DNA of 12,680 nt, taken from contig JALHLL010000018.1 in assembly GCA_022844575.1 (NCBI GenBank), positions 1-12,680 on the forward strand, read 5' to 3'. The notes below the pieces were generated by a model that was given only the letters and a program-made list of their open reading frames with translations, made no database searches and had not been told where the DNA came from. Below, in pieces: positions 7,429 through 12,680 of the stretch (positions are counted from its first letter, which is position 1; each line of letters starts with the position of its first letter). The stretch comes from a bacterium (GTDB lineage Bacteria; Bacteroidota; Ignavibacteria; Kapaibacteriales; UBA961). The translations under genes and the position numbers were made by a program.

Positions 7429-8412
7429 ATGTCACGAATTGCAATAGTCGGAGCAACTGGACTTGTAGGAAGAACCATGTTACGTGTACTTGAGGAACGC
7501 AATTTCCCTGTAACTTCCCTCAAATTACTTGCATCGGAAAGAAGTGCCGGTGAAATTACACAATGGAAAGGTGAAGAATATACAGTAGAGGTCCTTAATG
7601 AGGAATCTTTTAATAATGTTGATATTGCTTTGTTTTCTGCAGGTGGAAGTGTAAGTAAATATTTTGCCCCCATTGCTGCAGATACGGGTTGTATCGCCAT
7701 TGACAACTCAAGTGCATGGCGAATGGATTCAGGGGTACCATTAGTTGTTCCCGAAGTAAACCCTGAACGAGCATTAGAACACAAGGGTATAATTGCAAAT
7801 CCGAATTGCTCCACAATACAATTAGTTGTTGCTCTGAAACCGATTAAAGATAAATTCGGTCTTTCTCGTGTAATTGTTTCCACTTATCAAACACCAAGCG
7901 GTGCGGGTCAAAAAGGAATTGATCATCTTCTTTATGAGATAAATAATCAAGAACCTAAACAAAGAATATCAAAACATAAAGTAGCATACAATACTGTATT
8001 CCATACTTTTCCCGATGGCGAATTATTTACCGAAGAGGAAATTAAAGTAAAAAAAGAAACACGCAAAATTCTTGGAATGGAAGATTTGCCTATTGCCGTA
8101 ACATGTGTACGTGTACCTATTTTGGGTGGACATGGCGAATCCGTTATTGTAAAAACAGAACAGCATTGCTCCTTAGAAGAATTACGCTCCGTATTAAGTA
8201 AAGCAGCCGGAATAATAGTTGTTGATAATCCTTTGGAAGAGGAATACCCTACAACAGCAATGTCTTATCATCGTGACGAGGTATTTGTTGGGAGACTGCG
8301 AATTGATGATTCCGCCGATAATTCCCTACATATGTGGGTTACTGCCGATAACCTTAGGAAAGGTGCGGCAACAAATGCGGTGCAGATAGCAGAGTTACTT
8401 ATAAATAACTAA
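7429..8412 (+). CDS. asd: Aspartate-semialdehyde dehydrogenase
   Basis: This 327-residue protein is of normal family length. It reduces L-aspartyl-4-phosphate to aspartate-4-semialdehyde with NADPH, the branch point to lysine/diaminopimelate, threonine and methionine. The nucleotide-binding loop GATGLVG is at 8-14. SAGGSVS (70-76) and IDNSSAWR (91-98) are typical of the family. The active-site cysteine C127 lies in NPNCST, and the acid/base histidine H235 in RVPILGGHGES. TPSGAG (155-160) is also conserved. All key residues are present. The start ATG follows the msr stop by 18 bp with no Shine-Dalgarno sequence, so translation probably depends on cotranscription. Its end converges with the glycosyltransferase gene on minus. 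Confidence 0.97.
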   Translation: MSRIAIVGATGLVGRTMLRVLEERNFPVTSLKLLASERSAGEITQWKGEEYTVEVLNEESFNNVDIALFSAGGSVSKYFAPIAADTGCIAIDNSSAWRMDSGVPLVVPEVNPERALEHKGIIANPNCSTIQLVVALKPIKDKFGLSRVIVSTYQTPSGAGQKGIDHLLYEINNQEPKQRISKHKVAYNTVFHTFPDGELFTEEEIKVKKETRKILGMEDLPIAVTCVRVPILGGHGESVIVKTEQHCSLEELRSVLSKAAGIIVVDNPLEEEYPTTAMSYHRDEVFVGRLRIDDSADNSLHMWVTADNLRKGAATNAVQIAELLINN

Positions 8413-8458
8413 GTTTGCATTTTAATAATTTGTAAGATAAATTCTTGAGTAATCACTG

Positions 8459-8478
8459 AAATAGTCAAACAACTATTT
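8459..8478. terminator. Weak AT-rich hairpin between convergent genes
   Basis: AAATAGT (8459-8465) and ACTATTT (8472-8478) form a perfect 7-bp stem with a 6-base loop, placed between the ends of asd and the minus-strand glycosyltransferase and overlapping the latter's stop codon. There is no U-run on either side, so function as a terminator is doubtful. The rest of 8413-8476 shows nothing else. Confidence 0.25.
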
Positions 8479-8797
8479 AGTAATTAATATACTTTATAGC
8501 CGTATTAAGTACTTCATCAACAGATATTAGCGACATATCATTATTCCATGCACCATTAACCTTATTTGGTTTTGGGGTTATTACTTCCGAATTGACTGAA
8601 TATGGCCCCCATCGATCTTTACTGATTGAAGGATCATTCGGGTATAACCCTAAAACGGGAGTATTTAATGCGGCAGCCAAATGTAAAATACCCGTAGAAT
8701 TAGCAATAACTAAGTTCGCACTCGATAGTAACACTGACATTTCATCTAAATTCATTAAACCACAAAGATTTATTGATTCCGGACATAATTCCTTCAC
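8477..8797 (-). CDS. Glycosyltransferase family 9 (heptosyltransferase-like), C-terminal part in a shifted frame
   Basis: This frame encodes about 107 residues that continue the protein begun at 9462. It contains the end of the GT-B C-terminal Rossmann domain: LCGLMNLDEMSVLLSSANLV and the donor-binding NSTGILHLAAAL (33-44), then LGLYPNDP and RWGPY. It lies in the -1 frame relative to the N-terminal part. The first possible start is GTG at 8797, which overlaps the TGA of the upstream frame as GTGA. Joined, the two parts total about 329 residues, the normal length for this family, with no sequence missing at the join. It is therefore either the broken end of one gene (deletion or assembly error of one base) or a separately translated half. 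I favour a frameshift. Confidence 0.7.
   Translation of the reverse strand: MKELCPESINLCGLMNLDEMSVLLSSANLVIANSTGILHLAAALNTPVLGLYPNDPSISKDRWGPYSVNSEVITPKPNKVNGAWNNDMSLISVDEVLNTAIKYINY
8794..8797 (-). other. Frameshift junction with GTGA stop/start overlap
   Basis: On minus the upstream frame ends GAA ATC GAG TGA, while the downstream frame reads GTG AAG GAA through the same bases. One added base between GAG and TG would restore a single reading frame. No homopolymer and no X-XXY-YYZ slippery heptamer is seen here. Confidence 0.8.
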
Positions 8798-9462
8798 TCG
8801 ATTTCGGAATTAGTACCAGTAATTATCACATCGCATGAATATTTCCGTAATACTTCTACAGCGATTTTACCAAAGTTATCTACATCCCAATCAACGGATG
8901 AACCTCTTGAACCGGGGTGTATAATAATATATCGCCCTATTGTTCTGTTAGCAAAGGAATTAATTTTAATTCTTAATGATTCTTTTTCGTCGGTCTTTAT
9001 TATAGGGGCAATAAGAGTTGGCTTTTTTACATCTTTTTTTAAAAAAAAATCTATCAACCGGATATTGTATTCTAGCTCGTGAAACTTCGCTTCCTTCCTA
9101 TGATCAAAAACTTTGTAATTAAGAAAAATCGAATACCAACGAAAACCACTACCAATGCGATGTTTTACTCTTGCCAACCATGCACCTGCCAATTCTTCAT
9201 ATCGGGGTCGGGGAAAAAAAACCATTTCTATTTTTTTACTTTTAAGAATTTTTGCTATCGTAATCGGGCTCCACTTTGCGAAATCTTCCTCGTAAATAAT
9301 CTCATCAAATACATAACTACAGCGTGATAGTAATTCTCTGTTTTCCTTTCTTGCAATAATTGTAATCTTTGCATTAGGAATTTCATTTCTTAATACCGTA
9401 CACATCGGTAAGGTAAGAATCATATCACCAAGCCGGTCTGTTCTGAAGATTGCTATATTCAT
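8794..9462 (-). CDS. Glycosyltransferase family 9 (heptosyltransferase-like), N-terminal part, ends in a premature stop
   Basis: This frame encodes 222 residues of a GT9 enzyme, a GT-B fold transferase that in characterised members adds heptose to lipopolysaccharide core. The signature FRTDRLGDMILTLP is at 6-19. D13 matches in position the aspartate proposed as catalytic base in E. coli WaaC. HPGSRG at 182-187 opens the C-terminal Rossmann domain, with WDVDNFGKIA after it. The frame stops at ITGTNSEIE, just before the segment found in the next frame, so the domain is cut inside its fold and this product alone should be inactive. The start ATG at 9462 is 6 bases after the terminator of the upstream gene and no promoter is evident. 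A T7A9 tract at 9034-9049 lies in the gene but the frame is intact there. The acceptor sugar is unknown. Confidence 0.8.
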   Translation of the reverse strand: MNIAIFRTDRLGDMILTLPMCTVLRNEIPNAKITIIARKENRELLSRCSYVFDEIIYEEDFAKWSPITIAKILKSKKIEMVFFPRPRYEELAGAWLARVKHRIGSGFRWYSIFLNYKVFDHRKEAKFHELEYNIRLIDFFLKKDVKKPTLIAPIIKTDEKESLRIKINSFANRTIGRYIIIHPGSRGSSVDWDVDNFGKIAVEVLRKYSCDVIITGTNSEIE

Positions 9463-9468
9463 ATAAAC

Positions 9469-9507
9469 AAAAAAAGAACCTCACAGGAATATCCCTATGA
9501 GGTTCTT
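9469..9507 (-). terminator. Intrinsic terminator of the small outer-membrane protein gene
   Basis: Read on minus, AAGAACCTCA (complement of 9498-9507) pairs perfectly with TGAGGTTCTT (complement of 9474-9483). The inner AGG and CCT also pair across a small loop. The stem runs into seven T residues (complement of 9469-9475). It is a strong terminator on minus; on plus no T-run follows. It lies between the stop at 9530 and the glycosyltransferase ATG at 9462. Confidence 0.88.
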
Positions 9508-9529
9508 ATTATAATAGAAAATCACTTAA

Positions 9530-10045
9530 TTACATAAACCATTCAATGCCTATACTTGCACTTGCACCGATACCGAATGTTGTTACGCTCGGATCAAAAC
9601 CAAGTTCAAGCACTGATAAACTTCCGTAAATACCAAGATTTTTTGAAGCAAAATACTCTGCGCCACCAATAAGGGAAAGTCCTGTTCTGGTATTGGAATT
9701 ACCACCGCCTGCGCTGGAACTGTTAATAGAAAATTGCCCTTGTATAAAAGGAAGAAAATCCTTAGAACCTTTGAATAAACCTTTTACATACGGCGCAAAA
9801 ATTATAGAGTTCATTGATTGACCACTCTGCGAACTTACCGCCAATGCAAACCCTGTACCTATATGTAAACCGGGATTAATGGCATAAGCGAATGTACCAC
9901 CACCGAAACTGTTGCCACCTGCGGTACTTGTGCCGAGCACTACACCAAAACCCATCTGTTGATCTGGGCTTTGCGCTTTTAATGAATTAGATGTTCCCAA
10001 GAACAATACTGCAACTAAAACACCAATTGATAATAGAACCTTCAT
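9530..10045 (-). CDS. Small outer-membrane beta-barrel protein
   Basis: I chose the ATG at 10045, giving 171 residues. The open frame extends to 10117, but only the ATG at 10045 is followed directly by a signal peptide (MKVLLSIGVLVAVLFLG, probable cut near LKAQ) and preceded by GAGGGGG 4 bases upstream. The mature part alternates hydrophobic and polar residues in glycine-rich strands: MGFGVVLGTS, GGTFAYAI, LHIGTGFALAV, FAPYVKGLF, LPFIQGQFSI, GLSLIGGAEYF, LGIYGSLSVLEL, and a last strand FGIGASASIGIEWFM. About eight strands fit a small OmpA/OmpW-like barrel. The function is unknown. It has its own probable promoter and a strong terminator, so it is likely a single-gene transcript. Confidence 0.82.
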   Translation of the reverse strand: MKVLLSIGVLVAVLFLGTSNSLKAQSPDQQMGFGVVLGTSTAGGNSFGGGTFAYAINPGLHIGTGFALAVSSQSGQSMNSIIFAPYVKGLFKGSKDFLPFIQGQFSINSSSAGGGNSNTRTGLSLIGGAEYFASKNLGIYGSLSVLELGFDPSVTTFGIGASASIGIEWFM

Positions 10046-10066
10046 GGTTCCCCCTCGTATAAAAAT

Positions 10067-10096
10067 GAAACATAACTGTAAAGCGAAAATAGCAAA
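10067..10096 (-). promoter_or_regulatory. Probable promoter of the small outer-membrane protein gene
   Basis: Read on minus, TTTG (complement of 10093-10096) is followed after 18 bases by TATGTTTC (complement of 10067-10074), one mismatch from TAnnTTTG. The distance to the ATG at 10045 leaves a leader of about 17 bases, carrying the Shine-Dalgarno sequence GAGGGGG. Confidence 0.45.
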
Positions 10097-10118
10097 CATT
10101 CGCCGCTTTATCATCACT

Positions 10119-10134
10119 GAATTTTACAAAATTC
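10119..10134. repeat. 16-bp AT-rich near-perfect palindrome
   Basis: GAATTTT (10119-10125) and AAAATTC (10128-10134) are perfect complements around a 2-base centre. The palindrome lies between the GWxTD gene stop and the promoter of the small outer-membrane protein gene. It may be an operator or a weak hairpin at the end of the GWxTD transcript; no U-run follows on minus. Confidence 0.3.
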
Positions 10135-10155
10135 TTACTACTTTTCGGCTTTGCT

Positions 10156-11460
10156 TTAGCGACTATAGCGATACTTGTCTGCTGATGATAAGGGTTGTAT
10201 TAATCGAAAATCATCAAATCCGCTATTGTCAACAAAGGTGAACGTTCTATTTATTGAATTATAAGTCCATCGTTCGGCCGTTCTACCATCTGCCCTTCTT
10301 GCTTGTCTATCCATAAAGTCGGGCGCGCCGAAGATCACATAAATCATCCCCTTATCAGACATCCACCCTTCCCCTACTGAACGAAACTTTTCATTGGCAT
10401 AGCCAATTCTGGCATAATATTCCTCAAATGCTTCATTAAGCGATGTAGCAGGTGTCGGGTCTATTGATTTCCAGAACTTCTCAAACAAAGTACGCTTTTC
10501 ATCATCATTGCTCCCTTTCTGAATTTCTTCAATTTGTGCTTGAGTGGCAACATAACGAAGTTGCCTGATCGCCTTTTCAACATCATCGTTAATAGCCGAA
10601 GCAAAAGTTCTTTCTATGCTTATTGACCGTTCGGAAGAAGCAAGAAAATCTTTCGGTTCACTTTCTGCAGGCATATCCTTACCAAAAGCATATAGCTTTA
10701 GAGTATAAATTCCGGATGTCATTTTTTTGGGTAAGGCAACCCTTACATAATTTCTCTGCGTTACAGTTGTCCCTGTAGTGGATGGCAACATCTTTCTCAA
10801 TCGTTCGCCTGTATATACCAATTCGTTTTTAGCATTAAGAACCCGTACCTGATAGTCAACTGAGTCGAGATTCTCTTTGCTATATGATTCAAAAAAGATA
10901 AAAAAACCTTCGTCAAGACTACTTATATTATCCGATAAATGCGGAGTGATTTTATATTTTGAATTCACCTGCTCAACAGAACTGACAAGCATTATACTAC
11001 TTATTGAAAACGGATATTTATCAAATTCGATTGAAGTTATTTTTCTTGTTTTTGAAGATGTACTATTTGATTTATTATCAAGCACAACTGCTTCTATCGT
11101 ATAATTACCCGGAGCTAGGCGAAAACGTTCTTCTTTATGATAAAAACCTGCAGTGCTGCCTTGTGCCTCTTCATATTTATCCACATACACTTTTTTACTT
11201 TCGCTCAATTCCTTAATTGTTTTACTATTTACATCCTTCACTTTCAAGGAAATAGTCATCTCAGCCACAAAGCGCGAACCTCTCTTATCGAATTGAAGTA
11301 TCTGATAAGGAACAAGTACAAAAACATCAATAACATTTGTCGTATCGCCTCGGAAACAGAGGGCATCCATAAATACCGATTTTGATGAAGAAACCGGTTG
11401 CGACTTTCCCGTAAAGACTACGAATAAACCGAAGAATATAATAAGAATACTTTTTTTCAT
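10156..11460 (-). CDS. GWxTD-domain secreted protein
   Basis: This 434-residue protein starts at the ATG at 11460 with a signal peptide (MKKSILIIFFGLFVVFTGKS, then QPVSS). Residues about 25-290 form beta-rich sheets, including FRLAPGNYTIEAVVLD and KMTSGIYTLKLYAFG, like Ig-type modules. Residues about 340-420 are the GWxTD domain: EEYYARIGYANEKF, GWMSDKGMIYVIFGAPD (365-381), then RTAERWTY, FTFVDNSGFDDFRL. The motif reads GWMSD, with S in place of the usual T. The domain has no known biochemical function; it is frequent in exported proteins of Ignavibacteria, Acidobacteria and related phyla. The gene follows mnmA by 37 bp in the same direction and is probably cotranscribed with it. There is no Shine-Dalgarno sequence and no clear intrinsic terminator. 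Confidence 0.88.
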   Translation of the reverse strand: MKKSILIIFFGLFVVFTGKSQPVSSSKSVFMDALCFRGDTTNVIDVFVLVPYQILQFDKRGSRFVAEMTISLKVKDVNSKTIKELSESKKVYVDKYEEAQGSTAGFYHKEERFRLAPGNYTIEAVVLDNKSNSTSSKTRKITSIEFDKYPFSISSIMLVSSVEQVNSKYKITPHLSDNISSLDEGFFIFFESYSKENLDSVDYQVRVLNAKNELVYTGERLRKMLPSTTGTTVTQRNYVRVALPKKMTSGIYTLKLYAFGKDMPAESEPKDFLASSERSISIERTFASAINDDVEKAIRQLRYVATQAQIEEIQKGSNDDEKRTLFEKFWKSIDPTPATSLNEAFEEYYARIGYANEKFRSVGEGWMSDKGMIYVIFGAPDFMDRQARRADGRTAERWTYNSINRTFTFVDNSGFDDFRLIQPLSSADKYRYSR

Positions 11461-11497
11461 TTTTAATTATAGTTATGAAACGGGTAATAAAACATAT

Positions 11498-12604
11498 TTA
11501 ATTGACCCATTGTGTAATTATTCCTCCACCTACAACATCATTACCCTCATACATAACAACAGATTGTCCCGGAGTTATTGCCTTTCTTTTTTCATGGAAA
11601 TCAACATGTAATTTATTCTCTGAGTCCACATAACATAGTGCCGGAGCCCCTTCATCCTTATAACGAATTTTAACCACAAATTCACGTTTTTCGTTTATAC
11701 TTTTATATTTAATCAAATTAACTGATTCAGCGATCAACCCGCCATGTAATAGTTTATCATCGGTTCCGACTTCAACAATATTGTTTTGTGGCAATACATT
11801 AAGCACATAGAGCGGTTCACTATGTGCAACACCCAAACCGCGTCTTTGACCAACCGTATAAAACGGATAACCGCTATGTTTTCCTATTTCCTTACCATCA
11901 AACACAATGCTACCGTCATTCACCTTACTTTCAAGGCCGGGAACTAAATCACGTAAAAACCTATTATAGTCATTATCCGGTATAAAGCAAATTTCATACG
12001 ATTCCGGTTTTTGGGCAATGCCCAAATTAAGTCGTTGTGCCTCTTCTCGCGATTTACCTTTGGAAAACCCCGAAAGTGGAAACATAGTACGTGCCAAAGA
12101 ATCCTGACTTACTGCCCAAAGCGCATACGTTTGGTCTTTAGGATTATCCAAATCTCTCGACAGTATATACCTTCCGGTAGTCTCATCATATCTGATATTG
12201 GCATAATGTCCGGTAGCAATCCACTGAGCTCCCAAAGAATCCGCCTTTCTATCCATTTCACCCCATTTTATGGTACGATTACATTGTACACATGGATTCG
12301 GCGTATTTCCATCCAAATAATCTTGCACAAAGTAGTCAATAACATTCTTCTTAAATACCTCTGAAAAATCAACAACAAAATGCGGAATGCCTAATTGTTG
12401 AGCTATTCTTCTCGCATCGTTAATACCATCCAATGAACAGCAGGTAGAGTCATTACCGACATTTCCACCAACATCTTCATATTTATAGGTTTTAATGGTT
12501 ATGCCTATTACTTCATATCCTTGTTCGACCAATAAGGCAGCCGCTACCGAAGAATCTACTCCGCCCGACATCCCTACAATCACTCTATTTCGATTCAGTT
12601 TCAT
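11498..12604 (-). CDS. mnmA: tRNA-specific 2-thiouridylase MnmA
   Basis: This 368-residue protein is full length for the family. It adenylates and thiolates U34 of tRNA-Lys, -Glu and -Gln, using sulfur relayed from a cysteine desulfurase. The PP-loop SGGVDSS is at 13-19. TPNPCVQCN (101-109) carries the nucleophilic cysteine C108, and ESYEICFIPD carries the partner cysteine C206; their spacing of 98 fits C102 and C199 of E. coli MnmA. In place of the common SQDxCFI, this protein has SYEICFI. ATGHYA (130-135), KDQTYAL (156-162) and TVGQRRGLG are also typical. All catalytic residues are present. It begins 3 bp after the stop of an upstream envelope-protein gene, so it is likely translated from a shared mRNA. 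No Shine-Dalgarno sequence is seen. Confidence 0.97.
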   Translation of the reverse strand: MKLNRNRVIVGMSGGVDSSVAAALLVEQGYEVIGITIKTYKYEDVGGNVGNDSTCCSLDGINDARRIAQQLGIPHFVVDFSEVFKKNVIDYFVQDYLDGNTPNPCVQCNRTIKWGEMDRKADSLGAQWIATGHYANIRYDETTGRYILSRDLDNPKDQTYALWAVSQDSLARTMFPLSGFSKGKSREEAQRLNLGIAQKPESYEICFIPDNDYNRFLRDLVPGLESKVNDGSIVFDGKEIGKHSGYPFYTVGQRRGLGVAHSEPLYVLNVLPQNNIVEVGTDDKLLHGGLIAESVNLIKYKSINEKREFVVKIRYKDEGAPALCYVDSENKLHVDFHEKRKAITPGQSVVMYEGNDVVGGGIITQWVN

Positions 12605-12607
12605 GTA

Positions 12608-12680
12608 CTACAGTTTAAATAAAATGCTGAAATTAGCTCCGGGTGATATTACTGAACCCAATAAAGAGGTTTGGTGAACT
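12608..12680 (-). CDS. C-terminal end of a probable outer-membrane beta-barrel protein (partial, 5' end outside window)
   Basis: On minus a frame is open from the right edge to a TAG at 12608-12610, giving 23 complete codons ending LGSVISPGANFSILFKL. The alternating hydrophobic/polar pattern with aromatic residues close to the C-terminus resembles the last strand of an outer-membrane barrel. The stop lies 3 bp before the mnmA ATG, a spacing usual within operons. Another minus frame is open from the edge to 12633 but ends in an unremarkable sequence. With only 23 residues, the family is uncertain. Confidence 0.5.
   Translation of the reverse strand, partial: VHQTSLLGSVISPGANFSILFKL

Noticed and set aside
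8794..8805. Programmed -1 ribosomal frameshift in the glycosyltransferase gene
   Set aside because: No slippery heptamer is present at the junction, so a deletion, assembly error or stop-start coupling is more likely.
10046..10117. Upstream start for the small outer-membrane protein
   Set aside because: The extension precedes the signal peptide and would run through the probable promoter; GAGGGGG is placed for the ATG at 10045.
1..12680. CRISPR arrays, insertion sequences, toxin-antitoxin or defence genes
   Set aside because: No regularly spaced repeats, transposase or integrase motifs, or defence-type domains are visible in any frame.

Overview
The window looks like a chromosomal segment from the Bacteroidota/Chlorobiota side of the FCB group, most like Ignavibacteria or Kapabacteria. 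The reasons are a GWxTD-domain secreted protein, a very large secreted protein with an IgGFc-binding N-terminal domain and ASH/HYDIN-like modules, a carboxypeptidase-regulatory-domain TonB receptor, and promoter-like sequences of the Bacteroidota type (TTG, about 19 bp, TAnnTTTG). The DNA is AT-rich, and Shine-Dalgarno sequences are present at some genes only. The lineage is inferred from gene families, not from a marker gene.

Layout. Positions 1-2338 (minus) hold the 5' part, 779 codons, of a large secreted surface protein that runs off the left edge. Positions 2339-2562 are a divergent regulatory region. A tRNA-Leu(GAG) with a strong intrinsic terminator follows on plus. A plus-strand run then carries a small lipoprotein and a TonB-dependent receptor 10 bp apart, a HEAT-repeat protein, a GAF-type free methionine-(R)-sulfoxide reductase and aspartate-semialdehyde dehydrogenase. 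On minus, converging with it, are a family 9 glycosyltransferase broken into two overlapping frames, a small outer-membrane barrel protein with its own terminator and probable promoter, a GWxTD-domain secreted protein, mnmA, and the last 23 codons of a probable outer-membrane protein that enters from the right edge only 3 bp from mnmA.

How the genes fit together. The lipoprotein and TonB receptor form a compact pair that probably acts in uptake at the outer membrane. The msr and asd genes are 18 bp apart and both bear on methionine: one repairs free oxidised methionine and the other makes the precursor of methionine, threonine and lysine. MnmA and tRNA-Leu are translation functions. The remaining genes are cell-envelope genes.

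No CRISPR array, transposase, integrase, toxin-antitoxin pair or defence system is visible. No wholly new system can be claimed. The items most worth a second look are the split glycosyltransferase with a GTGA stop/start overlap behind a terminator, the lipoprotein-TonB receptor pair, the IgGFc/ASH surface protein, and the recurring promoter motif.
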